This document shows positions 9,146 through 18,832 of a stretch of 64,000 bases of DNA, piece by piece (position 1 is the first letter of the stretch; each line of letters starts with the position of its first letter). Both the position numbers and the translations under genes were made by a program. Below the pieces are notes generated by a model, which saw only the letters and a program-made list of their open reading frames with translations, did no database searches and was not told where the DNA came from. This DNA comes from Oscillospiraceae bacterium (lineage in GTDB: Bacteria > Bacillota > Clostridia > Oscillospirales > Ruminococcaceae), in NCBI GenBank assembly GCA_017466865.1, contig JAFTTI010000021.1, positions 1 to 64,000 of the forward strand, given 5' to 3'.

Positions 9146-9342
9146 TGAAAATTTCAGAAATCCGCGATATGTCAGCAGCTGAACTTACAACAAAGCTCGA
9201 TGACCTCAAAAAAGAACTGTTCGCACTCAGATTTCAGCTTGCAGCAAACCAGCTCGACAACCCCACAAGAATCAAGGCTGTCAAGAAGGACATTGCAAAG
9301 GTAAAAACTATCATTCGTGAAAACGAAATGAAGAACGCTTAA
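9145..9342 (+). CDS. rpmC: 50S ribosomal protein L29
   Basis: The 65-residue, two-helix L29 reads [14 protein letters not shown], then [20 protein letters not shown]. It lies beside L23 at the tunnel exit. The ATG overlaps the rplP stop, and GAAGGAGG in the end of rplP is its ribosome binding site. Confidence 0.96.
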   Translation: MKISEIRDMSAAELTTKLDDLKKELFALRFQLAANQLDNPTRIKAVKKDIAKVKTIIRENEMKNA

Positions 9343-9363
9343 TGGAAGGAGGAGAGTTTCACG

Positions 9364-9624
9364 ATGGCTGAAGAAAGAAACCTCAGAAAGACAAGAACAG
9401 GCAAGGTAGTTTCCAATAAGATGGATAAAACAATCGTTGTCGCTATTGTCGATAATGTAAAGCATCCCCTTTACAAGAAGATCATCAAAAGAACAATGAA
9501 GCTCAAGGCACATGACGAAAATAACGAATGCAATATCGGCGATTTCGTTGAAGTTATGGAAACACGTCCTCTTTCAAAGGATAAGAGATGGCGTCTTGTT
9601 CAGATAATCGAAAAGGCTAAGTAA
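9364..9624 (+). CDS. rpsQ: 30S ribosomal protein S17
   Basis: The 86-residue OB-fold S17 carries [38 protein letters not shown] and the closing [16 protein letters not shown]. It binds 16S rRNA early in assembly. It ends the S10-type block; a 95-base spacer with an inverted repeat separates it from rplN, the first gene of the spc-type block. Confidence 0.97.
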   Translation: MAEERNLRKTRTGKVVSNKMDKTIVVAIVDNVKHPLYKKIIKRTMKLKAHDENNECNIGDFVEVMETRPLSKDKRWRLVQIIEKAK

Positions 9625-9644
9625 TAAGAATTTAAACAAACGGG

Positions 9645-9688
9645 AAGAGGGAAAATTTAATAACTTAATATTAAATAAAAACCCTCTT
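9645..9688 (+). other. Inverted repeat at the S10/spc junction
   Basis: AAGAGGG (9645-9651) pairs with CCCTCTT (9682-9688), with an inner ATTTAAT/ATTAAAT repeat. It sits exactly where the S10 and spc operons meet in other bacteria. There is no strong T-run, so it may be a processing site or a weak attenuator. Confidence 0.4.
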
Positions 9689-9719
9689 GCCTATTGATTT
9701 TTGAAAGGAGGAACGCACT

Positions 9720-10088
9720 GTGATACAGATGCAGACATACCTTAAGGTAGCAGACAACACAGGCGCAAAGGAACTCATGTGCATCAGAGTTCTCGGCGGT
9801 ACAAGAAGAAGATACGCAAACATCGGCGATGTAGTTGTAGCTTCCGTTAAAAAAGCAACACCAGGCGGAGTTGTTAAAAAAGGTGACGTTGTAAAAGCAG
9901 TTATCGTTCGTTCAGCAAAGGGTCTTCGTCGTGAGGACGGAACATACATCCGTTTTGACGAAAACGCAGCTGTAATTATCAGAGAAGACAAAAACCCCAG
10001 AGGAACCCGTATTTTTGGGCCTGTTGCAAGAGAGCTCAGAGACAAGGATTACATGAAGATCCTTTCACTCGCTCCCGAAGTACTTTAA
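9720..10088 (+). CDS. rplN: 50S ribosomal protein L14
   Basis: The 122-residue L14 starts at GTG (9720) after GAAAGGAGG and reads [19 protein letters not shown]; the signature [19 protein letters not shown] and [10 protein letters not shown] follow. The length is exactly that of the family. L14 contacts 16S rRNA in an intersubunit bridge and is the binding site of silencing factor RsfS. Confidence 0.97.
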   Translation: MIQMQTYLKVADNTGAKELMCIRVLGGTRRRYANIGDVVVASVKKATPGGVVKKGDVVKAVIVRSAKGLRREDGTYIRFDENAAVIIREDKNPRGTRIFGPVARELRDKDYMKILSLAPEVL

Positions 10089-10106
10089 TCAGGAGGTGTC
10101 GTTAAG

Positions 10107-10448
10107 ATGAATTCATTACATGTTAAAAAGGGCGACACTGTAGTACTTCTTACAGGAAAGTTCGCAGACAAATATTCAGATGATAAGAAAACTCTCAAGA
10201 CAGGTAAAGTTCTTGAAGTTTCACCCAAGGAAGGCAAAGTTATCGTTGAAGGCATCAACTTTGTAACAAAGCATGTTAAGCCCAGAAGAATGGGCGAACA
10301 GGGAACAATCGTTAAGACTGAAGCTCCTGTTTATGCTTGCAAGGTTATGGCAGTTTGCCCTGAGTGCGGCAAACCCACAAAGCCCTCATACAAAATTGCC
10401 GACGGCAAGAAGACAAGATGCTGCAAGAAGTGCGGCGCTGAGTATTAA
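10107..10448 (+). CDS. rplX: 50S ribosomal protein L24
   Basis: The 113-residue L24 has the KOW motif near the N-terminus ([14 protein letters not shown]) and [15 protein letters not shown]. The C-terminus carries a four-cysteine zinc-ribbon (CPECGK then CCKKCGAEY), a form seen in many Firmicutes. L24 is an assembly initiator for the 50S subunit. It has its own AGGAGGTG site. Confidence 0.96.
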   Translation: MNSLHVKKGDTVVLLTGKFADKYSDDKKTLKTGKVLEVSPKEGKVIVEGINFVTKHVKPRRMGEQGTIVKTEAPVYACKVMAVCPECGKPTKPSYKIADGKKTRCCKKCGAEY

Positions 10449-10465
10449 TATAGGAGGAGATACAA

Positions 10466-11005
10466 ATGGCAAGATTAAAAGAATACTATGTCAGCACAGT
10501 AGCTCCCGCTATGATGAAGAAGTTCGGTTATAAGAGCGTTATGCAGATCCCCAAGCTCGACAAGGTTGTAATCAACGTTGGTGCTGGTGAAGCAAAGGAA
10601 AACGCAAAGGTAATCGACGCTATAATGACTGACATCGCAGCAATCACAGGTCAGAAGCCTGTTATCTGCCGCGCTAAGAAATCAGTTGCTAACTTTAAAC
10701 TCCGTGAAGGCATGCCTATCGGTGTTAAGGTTACACTCAGAAGCGACAGAATGTATGAGTTTGTTGACAGACTCTTCAATGTTGCATTCCCCCGTGTAAG
10801 AGACTTCCGCGGAATCAACGGAAACTCATTCGACGGCAGAGGAAACTACTCAACAGGTATCAAGGAACAGCTTATTTTCCCTGAAATCGAATACGATAAG
10901 ATAGACAAGGTTCGTGGTATGGATATCAACTTTATCACAACTGCTAAGACAGACGAAGAAGCAAAGGAACTCTTAAAGCTCCTTGGCGCTCCGTTCGCAA
11001 ACTAA
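10466..11005 (+). CDS. rplE: 50S ribosomal protein L5
   Basis: The 179-residue L5 includes [20 protein letters not shown] sequence ([12 protein letters not shown]), the [21 protein letters not shown] segment and the [20 protein letters not shown] motif that contacts 5S rRNA and the P-site tRNA. Preceded by AGGAGGAG. Standard spc-operon position. Confidence 0.97.
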   Translation: MARLKEYYVSTVAPAMMKKFGYKSVMQIPKLDKVVINVGAGEAKENAKVIDAIMTDIAAITGQKPVICRAKKSVANFKLREGMPIGVKVTLRSDRMYEFVDRLFNVAFPRVRDFRGINGNSFDGRGNYSTGIKEQLIFPEIEYDKIDKVRGMDINFITTAKTDEEAKELLKLLGAPFAN

Positions 11006-11020
11006 GGGAGGAAACGAAAT

Positions 11021-11206
11021 ATGGCTAAAACTTCTATGAAGGTAAAGCAGCAGGCTAAGCCTAAGTTCTCTACCCGTGCATACAACAGATGTAAAATCTG
11101 CGGAAGACCCCATGCATATCTCAGAAAGTTCGGCATTTGCCGTATCTGTTTCAGAGAACTTGCTCATGACGGTCAGATTCCCGGAGTAAAGAAGGCAAGC
11201 TGGTAA
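11021..11206 (+). CDS. rpsZ: 30S ribosomal protein S14, zinc-binding (type Z)
   Basis: The 61-residue protein is the short C+ form of S14 with two CxxC pairs (CKICGR and CRICFR), typical of Gram-positive bacteria. It binds the 30S head near S3 and S10. No longer zinc-free paralog is seen in this window. It has its own AGGGAGG site 16 bases after rplE. Confidence 0.97.
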   Translation: MAKTSMKVKQQAKPKFSTRAYNRCKICGRPHAYLRKFGICRICFRELAHDGQIPGVKKASW

Positions 11207-11267
11207 TAATTTACCGAAGAACGATTTAAACAAGCTAAACAACAAAGTTTAGAAGGAGGTTAGCAAC

Positions 11268-11666
11268 ATGCAGATTACAGATAAAATCGCAGACATGCTT
11301 ACAAGAATCCGTAACGCAAACTCTGCAAAGCATGCAACAGTTGACATTCCCGCTTCTAATATAAAGAAAGCAATTGCTCAGATTCTTCTCGATGAAGGAT
11401 ACATCAAGGGCTTTCAGGTTATCGAAGACGGAAAGCAGGGTATAATCAAAGTAACCCTCAAGTACGGCGAAAACAAATCTCAGGTTATCACAGGCCTCAG
11501 AAGAGTTTCAAAGCCGGGACTCAGAATATATTCAAGCTGTGAGGATATGCCTAAGGTTATGAAGGGCCTTGGAATTGCCATTGTTTCAACATCAAAGGGA
11601 ATAATGACAGACAAGAAGGCTCGTGAACTTAACGTTGGCGGCGAAATCCTTGCATTCATCTGGTAA
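11268..11666 (+). CDS. rpsH: 30S ribosomal protein S8
   Basis: The 132-residue S8 has [14 protein letters not shown] and the C-terminal [15 protein letters not shown] region. S8 is a primary 16S rRNA binder and, in enterobacteria, the autogenous regulator of the spc operon by binding near rplE; no matching site was identified here. Preceded by AAGGAGG. Confidence 0.97.
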   Translation: MQITDKIADMLTRIRNANSAKHATVDIPASNIKKAIAQILLDEGYIKGFQVIEDGKQGIIKVTLKYGENKSQVITGLRRVSKPGLRIYSSCEDMPKVMKGLGIAIVSTSKGIMTDKKARELNVGGEILAFIW

Positions 11667-11683
11667 GAAGGAGGACACTATTT

Positions 11684-12229
11684 ATGTCAAGAATAGGTAA
11701 TGCATTAATCAGTGTTCCTTCAGGGGTGGATGTAAAGATTGACGGTACAACAGTTACAGTCAAGGGCCCCAAGGGTACACTCACAAAAGAATTCAACAAT
11801 AAGATGACAATCACTCTTGAAGACGGAACACTCGCTGTTAAGCGTGCTGACGAACAGAAGGAAACAAAATCACTTCACGGTCTTACAAGAACACTCATCA
11901 ACAATATGGTAACAGGCGTTACAACAGGCTACTCAAAGACACTTGAAGTAGAAGGCGTTGGTTACCGTGTTGCAAAGCAGGGCAAAAACCTTGTTATGAA
12001 CCTTGGTTTCTCACACCAGGTTATTATGCCTGAAATCGACGGCATCACAATCGACGTTCCCAACCCCAACACAATCGTTGTTAACGGCATCGATAAGGAA
12101 AAGGTTGGTCAGTTTGCGGCTGAAGTTCGCGAAAAGCGTCCTCCCGAACCTTACAAGGGCAAGGGTATTCGCTACCAGGGCGAAAGAATCATCCGTAAAG
12201 AAGGTAAAGCCGGTAAGGGCAAGAAGTAA
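11684..12229 (+). CDS. rplF: 50S ribosomal protein L6
   Basis: The 181-residue L6 has two related domains, MSRIGNALISVPSGVDV at the start and the C-terminal signature PPEPYKGKGIRYQGE. It stabilises the sarcin-ricin region used by translational GTPases. Full length, preceded by GAAGGAGG, 17 bases after rpsH. Confidence 0.97.
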   Translation: MSRIGNALISVPSGVDVKIDGTTVTVKGPKGTLTKEFNNKMTITLEDGTLAVKRADEQKETKSLHGLTRTLINNMVTGVTTGYSKTLEVEGVGYRVAKQGKNLVMNLGFSHQVIMPEIDGITIDVPNPNTIVVNGIDKEKVGQFAAEVREKRPPEPYKGKGIRYQGERIIRKEGKAGKGKK

Positions 12230-12247
12230 GAAAGGGAGTGAATTCAA

Positions 12248-12607
12248 ATGGTTAAAAAGCCTGACACAAAGAAAGCCAGAATCCAGAGACACAAGAGAGT
12301 TCGCGGTAAAATTTCAGGAACACCCGAATGTCCTCGTCTTAATGTATTTCGCTCCACAAAGCACATCTATGCTCAGATTATAGACGATGTTAACGGAGTA
12401 ACTCTCGCATCAGCATCAAGCCTCGTTAAAGGTTTCGACGCTGACGGCGGAAACTGCGAAGGCGCTCGCAAGGTAGGCGAACTTATCGCTAAGGCTGCCG
12501 CTGAAAAGGGAATCACCGATGTTGTTTTCGACAGAGGCGGTTATCTCTATCACGGAAGAGTAAAGGAACTTGCTGAAGGCGCTCGTGAGAGCGGACTCAA
12601 TTTCTAA
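12248..12607 (+). CDS. rplR: 50S ribosomal protein L18
   Basis: The 119-residue L18 has a basic N-terminus ([17 protein letters not shown]) and [18 protein letters not shown], ending [20 protein letters not shown]. With L5 it carries 5S rRNA onto the 50S subunit. GGGAGTG precedes the ATG. Confidence 0.97.
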   Translation: MVKKPDTKKARIQRHKRVRGKISGTPECPRLNVFRSTKHIYAQIIDDVNGVTLASASSLVKGFDADGGNCEGARKVGELIAKAAAEKGITDVVFDRGGYLYHGRVKELAEGARESGLNF

Positions 12608-12624
12608 TAAGGAGGTAATGACTT

Positions 12625-13125
12625 TTGGCTAATATAGATGCATCAAAGCTTGAGCTTGTTGAAAGAGTAGTTTGCATTAACAGAGTTTCAAAGACAGTTA
12701 AGGGCGGACGAATCTTCAAATTCGCAGCTTTAGTCGTAGTAGGAGACGGAAACGGAACAGTTGGTTTCGGTCTCGGTAAATCAGGAGAAGTTCCTGATGC
12801 TATCCGTAAGGGAATTGACGACGCTAAGAAGAACCTCGTAAAGATTTCTCTTAAGGGTACAACAATTCCTCACGAAGTAATCGGTGAATTCGGAGCAGGC
12901 AGAGTTCTTATGAAACCCGCTGCACCCGGTACCGGAGTTATCGCAGGCGGCCCTGTTCGTGCGGTTGTAGAAGTAGCTGGTATCAAGGATATCAGAACAA
13001 AATCTCTCCGTTCAAACAACGCTTGCAACGTAGTAAGAGCTACAATTCAGGGTCTTGCATCATGCACTTCTGCTAAGGAAGTTGCTGCTAAGCGTGGCAA
13101 GACAATCAAAGAAATTTTAGGTTAA
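12625..13125 (+). CDS. rpsE: 30S ribosomal protein S5
   Basis: The 166-residue S5 has [34 protein letters not shown] and the C-terminal [16 protein letters not shown] region. It helps form the mRNA entry site and affects decoding fidelity. The start is TTG at 12625, fixed by GGAGGT at 12611; a nearby ATG at 12618 is in another frame and stops at once. Confidence 0.97.
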   Translation: MANIDASKLELVERVVCINRVSKTVKGGRIFKFAALVVVGDGNGTVGFGLGKSGEVPDAIRKGIDDAKKNLVKISLKGTTIPHEVIGEFGAGRVLMKPAAPGTGVIAGGPVRAVVEVAGIKDIRTKSLRSNNACNVVRATIQGLASCTSAKEVAAKRGKTIKEILG

Positions 13126-13141
13126 AGGGGGGCTTTGCAAT

Positions 13142-13309
13142 ATGAAAATCAAGCTCATTAAAAGCCTTAACGGCAAACTCGAAAAGCAGATTGCCACAGC
13201 TCACTCTTTAGGTCTCAAGAAAATCGGTCAGGTTGTTGAACAGCCCGACAACGCTCAGACTAAGGGTAAAATCGCAAAGATTTCACATCTTGTTGAAGTA
13301 GTAGAATAA
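13142..13309 (+). CDS. rpmD: 50S ribosomal protein L30
   Basis: This 55-residue protein, easily missed because of its size, reads [20 protein letters not shown] and then [17 protein letters not shown], the standard bacterial L30 pattern. It binds 23S rRNA in the 50S subunit. An AAAGGGGGG ribosome binding site precedes it. Order S5-L30-L15 is the canonical spc order. Confidence 0.95.
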   Translation: MKIKLIKSLNGKLEKQIATAHSLGLKKIGQVVEQPDNAQTKGKIAKISHLVEVVE

Positions 13310-13326
13310 GCTGGGAGGTGCAATCA

Positions 13327-13767
13327 ATGAAATTACACGAACTTTCTCCTGCAGCAGGCGCTAGCAAAGACGCTTTCCGTAAGGGCCGTGGACACGGTTC
13401 AGGTAACGGAAAGACAGCAGGTAAAGGTCATAAAGGTCAGAAAGCCCGTTCAGGCTGTTCACTCAGAGCAGGATTTGAAGGCGGCCAGATGCCTATGGCA
13501 AGAAGAATCCCTAAGAGAGGATTCAACAATATCTTCGCTAAATCTTATGCAACAGTAAATGTTTCTTCACTTGAAAAGTTCAAGGAAGGTACAGTTGTTG
13601 ATACAGAACTTCTCATCGCAGCAGGTATCATCAAGAAGGAACTTGACGGAGTTAAGATTCTTGGAAACGGAAATCTTACAAAGAACCTTACAGTAAAGGC
13701 TGCTAAGTTCACAGAATCCGCTAAGGAAAAGATTGAAAAAGCAGGTGGGAAGGCTGAGGTGATATAG
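13327..13767 (+). CDS. rplO: 50S ribosomal protein L15
   Basis: The 146-residue L15 begins [20 protein letters not shown] and has the glycine/lysine-rich [20 protein letters not shown] segment that threads into 23S rRNA. The ATG at 13327 is chosen for its GGGAGGTG site; an in-frame upstream start would add only three residues. It is followed after one base by secY, whose GAGGTGAT site lies in the end of rplO. Confidence 0.97.
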   Translation: MKLHELSPAAGASKDAFRKGRGHGSGNGKTAGKGHKGQKARSGCSLRAGFEGGQMPMARRIPKRGFNNIFAKSYATVNVSSLEKFKEGTVVDTELLIAAGIIKKELDGVKILGNGNLTKNLTVKAAKFTESAKEKIEKAGGKAEVI

Positions 13768-13768
13768 C

Positions 13769-15106
13769 GTGTTTGAAACTTTCAGAAACGCTTGGAAAAA
13801 CGAAGACCTCAGAAAAAGAATCCTTTTCACAATATTCATTATAGTTATTTACAGAATAGGTGCCGTATTCATTCCTGTTCCTTTTCTTGACGGCGAAGTT
13901 TTAAAACTTATGCTCGAACAGAATGGTGGTTCTATACTCAGCTATATGGATATCCTTTCGGGTGGTTCGCTTGCTAATGCGACAGTATTTGCATTGTCAA
14001 TCACCCCTATCATCAACGCACAGATCATTATGCAGCTTTTGACATACGCTCTTCCTCCCCTCGAAAGAATTTCTAAAGAGGGCGAAACAGGAAGAAAGCG
14101 TATACAGAAAATCACAGACATCGTTGCAATCGGTATAGCACTCTTACAGGGCTTCGGTTACTATGTAATCATGAAGAACTACGGTGCTGTTCAGTATGTA
14201 GGCGGTTCTGAAGGAATATTCGCAATGTTGGTTATCATTGCATGTTTCGCTGCTGGTTCATCAATCGTTGTATGGCTCGGAAATCAGATAAACGAATTCG
14301 GACTTGGAAATGGTATATCACTTATACTCTTTGCAGGTATCATAGCAAGAGGTCCTTCAGAACTTCTTAAACTTATGACACTCGTAAAGACAGATATGCA
14401 GAACATCTTCCTCGTTCTCGGAATTATCGTTGTTTTCGTTCTCATGATAGCATTCGTTGTTTTCATGAACAGTTCGGAAAGAAGAATTCCTATTCAGTAT
14501 GCTAAAAGAGTTGTAGGAAGAAGACAGTATGGCGGACAGAGCACTCATATTCCTATAAAGGTTGCGGCAACAGGCGTTATGCCTATCATCTTCGCAATGA
14601 CATTTATGAGTATCCCTCAGACACTTCAGCTCATCTGGGATCCAAGAATAATAGCTCAGAAGCCTGAACTTACAGGTCTTGAAGAATTTTACCTTAAATT
14701 CATCAATTTCTTCAACTCAAATACAATAGGATATGCGGTTATATACTTCCTTCTCATCATAGCATTCAACTATTTCTATGTTTCAATGTCATTCAATCCC
14801 GTTGAAATTGCAAACGGACTCAGACAGAGCAACGGAGGTATACCCGGAATCCGCCCAGGTAAGCCTACATCAGACTATATCGCAAGAGTTCTTTCACACA
14901 TCACTCTTGTCGGCGCATTCTTCCTCGGAATAATCGCAATTCTTCCTATCGTAACACAGAACATTCTCGCATTAATGGGCGTTGCAAATGTAAACATCGC
15001 AATGGGCGGTACATCAGTACTCATCATTGTAAGCGTTGCCCTTGATTTAGTAAGAACACTTGAATCCCAGCTTATGATGCGTCATCATAAGGGATTTCTT
15101 CAGTAA
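13769..15106 (+). CDS. secY: Protein translocase subunit SecY
   Basis: This 445-residue, ten-span membrane protein is the channel of the Sec translocon. Visible features are the first span (ILFTIFIIVIYRIGAVFIPV), the plug region, GNGISLILFAGIIA, and the cytosolic loop with RRIPIQYAKRVVGR used for SecA and ribosome docking. The start is GTG at 13769. It is encoded with the ribosomal proteins so that translocon supply tracks ribosome supply. Intact. Confidence 0.96.
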   Translation: MFETFRNAWKNEDLRKRILFTIFIIVIYRIGAVFIPVPFLDGEVLKLMLEQNGGSILSYMDILSGGSLANATVFALSITPIINAQIIMQLLTYALPPLERISKEGETGRKRIQKITDIVAIGIALLQGFGYYVIMKNYGAVQYVGGSEGIFAMLVIIACFAAGSSIVVWLGNQINEFGLGNGISLILFAGIIARGPSELLKLMTLVKTDMQNIFLVLGIIVVFVLMIAFVVFMNSSERRIPIQYAKRVVGRRQYGGQSTHIPIKVAATGVMPIIFAMTFMSIPQTLQLIWDPRIIAQKPELTGLEEFYLKFINFFNSNTIGYAVIYFLLIIAFNYFYVSMSFNPVEIANGLRQSNGGIPGIRPGKPTSDYIARVLSHITLVGAFFLGIIAILPIVTQNILALMGVANVNIAMGGTSVLIIVSVALDLVRTLESQLMMRHHKGFLQ

Positions 15107-15121
15107 GCTTGGAGGTTTATT

Positions 15122-15751
15122 ATGAATTTAATTCTTCTCGGAGCTCCCGGTGCGGGAAAAGGCACACAGGCAGAAGTAATCTGCGACAATCTTAAAATAC
15201 CCGCAATCTCAACAGGCAACATGCTTCGTGAGGCTGTAAAGAACGGCACAAAGAGCGGTCTTGAAGCAAAGTCTTATATGGACAGCGGAGCGCTTGTTCC
15301 CGATGAGGTTGTTATCGGAATTCTTAAAGACAGAATTGCCGAAGATGACTGCAAGGAAGGTTATATCCTCGATGGATTCCCAAGAACCGTTCCTCAGGCA
15401 GAAGCTCTCGATAAAATGGGCGTAAAAATTGATATGGTTCTTGAAATCGCCGTTGCTGATGAAAAAATCACACAGCGTCTTTCAGGAAGAAGAGTCTGCG
15501 AAGACTGTGGCAACTCTTATCACACAGAATACAAGCCTACAAAGGTTGAAGGTATCTGCGATAAGTGTGGCGGAAAGACAGTTCAGAGAAAAGACGATGC
15601 TCCTGAAACAGTACTTTCAAGACTTGAAACATATCACAAGCAGACAGCTCCTTTAAAGGACTATTATGCTGCTAAGGGACTTCTCAAAACTGTTGAAGGA
15701 CAGGAAACTGTAGAAGAAACTTCAGCGCTTGTTTTAGAGGCTTTGAAATAA
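15122..15751 (+). CDS. adk: Adenylate kinase, zinc-containing LID type
   Basis: The 209-residue enzyme interconverts ATP + AMP and 2 ADP. It has the P-loop GAPGAGKGTQAE, the NMP-binding region (STGNMLREAVKNGT), the DGFPRT motif, and a LID with two cysteine pairs (CEDCGNSYH and CDKCGG), the zinc-bound version seen in Gram-positives. Its position between secY and map is the usual one. GGAGG precedes the ATG. Confidence 0.97.
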   Translation: MNLILLGAPGAGKGTQAEVICDNLKIPAISTGNMLREAVKNGTKSGLEAKSYMDSGALVPDEVVIGILKDRIAEDDCKEGYILDGFPRTVPQAEALDKMGVKIDMVLEIAVADEKITQRLSGRRVCEDCGNSYHTEYKPTKVEGICDKCGGKTVQRKDDAPETVLSRLETYHKQTAPLKDYYAAKGLLKTVEGQETVEETSALVLEALK

Positions 15752-15752
15752 G

Positions 15753-16502
15753 ATGATAAATATCAAATCCGCATCTGATATTGCAAAGATGAAGATAGCA
15801 GGCAGGATAACAGGCGAGGCTTTAAAACTCGCAGGGGAAAGCATTAAACCCGGTATGACAACAAAAGAACTCGACACAATAATCCACGATTATATCGTAG
15901 GTCAGGGTGCAGTTCCGAGTTTCTTGGGATATGGTGGTTTTCCTGCAAGTGCCTGTATCTCCATCAACAACGAAGTAATCCACGGTATCCCCGGTAAGAG
16001 AAAAATCCATGAAGGCGACATTGTCAGCATTGATGTCGGTGCTTTCATAGGAGGATTTCACGGAGACAGTGCAAGAACTTTCGCTGTCGGAAAGATAACG
16101 AAAGATGATGAAGATTTAATGAGGGTAACCGAAGAAAGTCTTTATAAAGGCATTGAAAAAGCCGTAGCGGGAAACCGTATAGGCGATATTTCAGCAGCAA
16201 TAGAAGAGCATGTAAGAAAATTCGGCTTCGGAGTAGTTAAGGAATATATCGGTCACGGCGTCGGAAGAAAACTCCACGAAGAACCTGAAGTTCCAAACTA
16301 CGGCAAGGCAGGACACGGGCCCAGACTCGTTCCCGGAATGGTTATTGCAATAGAGCCTATGATTAATTTCAAAGGTGACGGCGTAAGAGTTCTCGGTGAT
16401 GACTGGACAGTAGTTACAAAGAGCGGTTCTTCTTCCGCACACTTTGAACATACAGTCGCTATAACAAGCGATAAACCAATCCTGCTTACAAAAGTCGATT
16501 GA
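15753..16502 (+). CDS. map: Methionine aminopeptidase type I
   Basis: The 249-residue enzyme removes the initiator methionine. The metal ligands are visible in SIDVGAFIGGFHGDSART (two Asp), GHGVGRKLHEEP (His), IAIEPMI (Glu) and SAHFEHTV (Glu). The ATG lies one base after the adk stop. The next gene begins at its very end. No SEC-C or zinc-finger extension is present. Confidence 0.95.
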   Translation: MINIKSASDIAKMKIAGRITGEALKLAGESIKPGMTTKELDTIIHDYIVGQGAVPSFLGYGGFPASACISINNEVIHGIPGKRKIHEGDIVSIDVGAFIGGFHGDSARTFAVGKITKDDEDLMRVTEESLYKGIEKAVAGNRIGDISAAIEEHVRKFGFGVVKEYIGHGVGRKLHEEPEVPNYGKAGHGPRLVPGMVIAIEPMINFKGDGVRVLGDDWTVVTKSGSSSAHFEHTVAITSDKPILLTKVD

Positions 16503-16510
16503 TCCGCGGT

Positions 16511-16753
16511 ATGTTTGCCGTAGGTCAGGTCGTCAGAGCGACGGCGGGTGGTGAAAAAGGAAAACTTTTTGCGGTTATAAGGTGTGAAGAAGGTTTTGCC
16601 TTCATCTCAGACGGAAAACGCCACAGGGCTTTAAATCCCAAAAAGAAAAGTTTTAAACATATAGAACCACTCGATATTACTCTGGCAGACGAAAATCTAA
16701 CAGACAAAAAACTAAGAAAGACTCTTGAAAGAATAAAAAAGAGTCTGCCGTAA
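16511..16753 (+). CDS. KOW-domain RNA-binding protein (L14e-like)
   Basis: The 80-residue basic protein starts [20 protein letters not shown], a KOW-type SH3-like fold resembling eukaryotic L14e and Firmicute proteins encoded between map and infA. The C-terminus is lysine-rich ([14 protein letters not shown]). The start is uncertain: TTG at 16499 overlaps the map stop by 4 bases and would add four residues, and neither start has a strong ribosome binding site, so coupling to map is likely. A role in RNA binding or ribosome maturation is inferred from the fold and context only. Confidence 0.75.
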   Translation: MFAVGQVVRATAGGEKGKLFAVIRCEEGFAFISDGKRHRALNPKKKSFKHIEPLDITLADENLTDKKLRKTLERIKKSLP

Positions 16754-16776
16754 CCACTTTATCTGGGGAGGTAAAT

Positions 16777-16995
16777 ATGTCTAAAGAAGATGTAATCGAG
16801 CTTGAAGGAACCGTTTTAGAAGCTCTCCCTAACGCAATGTTCCAGGTTGAACTCTCAAACGGTCACAAGATACTTGCTCATGTTTCAGGTAAACTCCGTA
16901 TGAACTATATCCGTATAGTTCCCGGTGATAAGGTAACAGTTGAAATGTCACCTTACGATCTGACAAAGGGCAGGATTACTTGGAGAGCGAAGTAA
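16777..16995 (+). CDS. infA: Translation initiation factor IF-1
   Basis: The 72-residue OB-fold protein reads [20 protein letters not shown], then [20 protein letters not shown] and [20 protein letters not shown]. It binds the A site of the 30S subunit during initiation. Length is exactly typical. GGGGAGG precedes the ATG. Confidence 0.97.
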   Translation: MSKEDVIELEGTVLEALPNAMFQVELSNGHKILAHVSGKLRMNYIRIVPGDKVTVEMSPYDLTKGRITWRAK

Positions 16996-17002
16996 GATTT
17001 GA

Positions 17003-17048
17003 AAACAGGGATTGGGGCTTATGCTGAAGCCTCCGCGGCAACCTGTTT
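17003..17048 (+). other. Stem-loop in the infA-rpmJ spacer
   Basis: AAACAGG (17003-17009) pairs with CCTGTTT (17042-17048) around an inner GGGGCTT/AAGCCTC stem. The 135-base spacer is unusually long for this cluster. No T-run follows; it could be an internal regulatory site for the alpha-type block. Confidence 0.35.
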
Positions 17049-17073
17049 AAAATTATGAAAAGCACTTCAATAA

Positions 17074-17244
<171 letters not shown>

Positions 17245-17275
17245 TTAAGACCTAAATTTTGGAGGTGTAGCAAAA

Positions 17276-17644
17276 ATGGCAAGAATTGCTGGTGTTGACA
17301 TGCCTAAGGATAAGAGAGTCGAAATCGGCCTCACATACATCTACGGCATCGGTCGCAAATCTGCTGAAAACATCATCGCAGCAACAGGCATCAATCCTGA
17401 TACAAGAGTTAAGGACCTTACAGAAGATGATTTTGCCAAACTGCGTGAAGAAATCGAAAAGAACTATACAGTTGAAGGTGATCTTCGTCGTGAAGTCGCT
17501 CTCAATATCAAGAGACTTGTTGAAATCGGTTGTTACAGAGGCGTTCGTCATAGAAAGGGTCTCCCTGTAAGAGGACAGAGAACAAAGACAAACGCAAGAA
17601 CTCGTAAGGGTCCCGTTAAGACAATCGCTAACAAGAAGAAGTAA
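17276..17644 (+). CDS. rpsM: 30S ribosomal protein S13
   Basis: The 122-residue S13 starts [20 protein letters not shown] and has the helix-turn ([14 protein letters not shown]), [20 protein letters not shown] and a basic C-terminal tail that reaches the P-site tRNA. GGAGGTG precedes the ATG. First gene of the alpha-type block here. Confidence 0.97.
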   Translation: MARIAGVDMPKDKRVEIGLTYIYGIGRKSAENIIAATGINPDTRVKDLTEDDFAKLREEIEKNYTVEGDLRREVALNIKRLVEIGCYRGVRHRKGLPVRGQRTKTNARTRKGPVKTIANKKK

Positions 17645-17658
17645 GGAGGGAATGAACA

Positions 17659-18063
17659 ATGGCACAGGTAACTAAGGGAAAGAAGGCTACTGTCAGACGC
17701 CGCCGTGAAAGAAAAAACATTGAAAACGGTGCTGTTCATATCCAGTCTACTTTCAACAACACAATTGTAACAATTACTGATACACAGGGTAACGCTATTT
17801 CATGGGCTTCAGCAGGCGGACTCGGCTTCAGAGGCTCAAAGAAATCAACTCCTTTTGCAGCTCAGACAGCAGCAGAAGTAGCAGCTAAGGCAGCTATGGA
17901 ACACGGCCTCAAGAACGTAGAAGTTTACGTTAAGGGACCCGGTGCTGGACGTGAAGCAGCAATCAGAGCGTTACAGACAGTAGGACTTGAAGTTCGTCTT
18001 ATCAAGGACGTTACTCCAATCCCCCACAATGGATGCCGTCCTCCCAAGAGAAGACGTGTCTAA
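17659..18063 (+). CDS. rpsK: 30S ribosomal protein S11
   Basis: The 134-residue S11 contains [39 protein letters not shown] and the C-terminal [16 protein letters not shown], the isoaspartate-prone NG region of the family. It forms part of the 30S platform. GGAGG precedes the ATG, 15 bases after rpsM. Confidence 0.97.
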   Translation: MAQVTKGKKATVRRRRERKNIENGAVHIQSTFNNTIVTITDTQGNAISWASAGGLGFRGSKKSTPFAAQTAAEVAAKAAMEHGLKNVEVYVKGPGAGREAAIRALQTVGLEVRLIKDVTPIPHNGCRPPKRRRV

Positions 18064-18083
18064 TTTCAGGAGGTGTAATAGAA

Positions 18084-18725
18084 ATGGCAAGATATACTGG
18101 TGCAGTTTGCAGACAGTGCCGTCGTGAAGGAAAGAAGCTTTTCCTCAAGGGCGATCGCTGCTACTCAGACAAATGCGCAATAGACGAAAGAAATAAGGAA
18201 AAGAGACAGGGTGCTCCCGGTCAGCATGGTCAGTCACGCAAGAAGATGTCAGAATACGGCATGCAGCTTCGTGCTAAGCAGATGACAAAGAAGTTTTACG
18301 GTGTTCTTGAAGGCCAGTTCCATCATTACTTTGAAATGGCTGAAAAGATGCAGGGTAAGGCTGGTGAAAACCTTCTCACAATCCTTGAATCACGCCTTGA
18401 CAATATCGTTTACAGACTCGGCTTTGCAGCTTCAAGAGCTCAGGCTAGACAGCTCGTTGTTCACGGTCATTTCACAGTAAACGGCAGAAAGGTAAACATT
18501 CCTTCATACCTTGTTAAAGCAGGCGACACAGTTGCTATCTGCGACAAGACAAAGACAACAGACAGCATGAAGGCTATCGTTGAAGCAAACAGCTCAAGAC
18601 CTGTTCCTATGTGGCTTGAATACAATAAGGAAGCTCTCTCAGCTAAGGTTTCACGCCTTGCAGCAAGAGAAGATATCGACCTTGAAGTTGAAGAACAGCT
18701 CATCGTAGAACTTTACTCCAAGTAA
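18084..18725 (+). CDS. rpsD: 30S ribosomal protein S4, zinc-binding form
   Basis: The 213-residue S4 has an N-terminal four-cysteine motif (CRQC ... CYSDKC) and the S4 RNA-binding domain ([20 protein letters not shown], then [16 protein letters not shown]). It is a primary assembly protein of the 30S body. The ATG at 18084 is set by GGAGGTG at about 18069. S4 lies inside the alpha block here, unlike Bacillus where rpsD is separate, so it could act as the block's autoregulator. Confidence 0.96.
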   Translation: MARYTGAVCRQCRREGKKLFLKGDRCYSDKCAIDERNKEKRQGAPGQHGQSRKKMSEYGMQLRAKQMTKKFYGVLEGQFHHYFEMAEKMQGKAGENLLTILESRLDNIVYRLGFAASRAQARQLVVHGHFTVNGRKVNIPSYLVKAGDTVAICDKTKTTDSMKAIVEANSSRPVPMWLEYNKEALSAKVSRLAAREDIDLEVEEQLIVELYSK

Positions 18726-18755
18726 TAGCGATATACTTTCACACATCGGAATGGC

Positions 18756-18788
18756 ATTTTGCAACATGTTTTCATATTGTTGCAAAAT
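18756..18788 (+). other. Hairpin in the rpsD-rpoA spacer
   Basis: ATTTTGCAACA (18756-18766) and TGTTGCAAAAT (18778-18788) form a perfect 11-bp stem with an 11-base loop. There is no T-run after it. It could reduce or process transcripts before rpoA. Confidence 0.45.
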
Positions 18789-18832
18789 CGCCTCACACAA
18801 AATTAAATATTGCGAATATAGGAGGGTTTTGA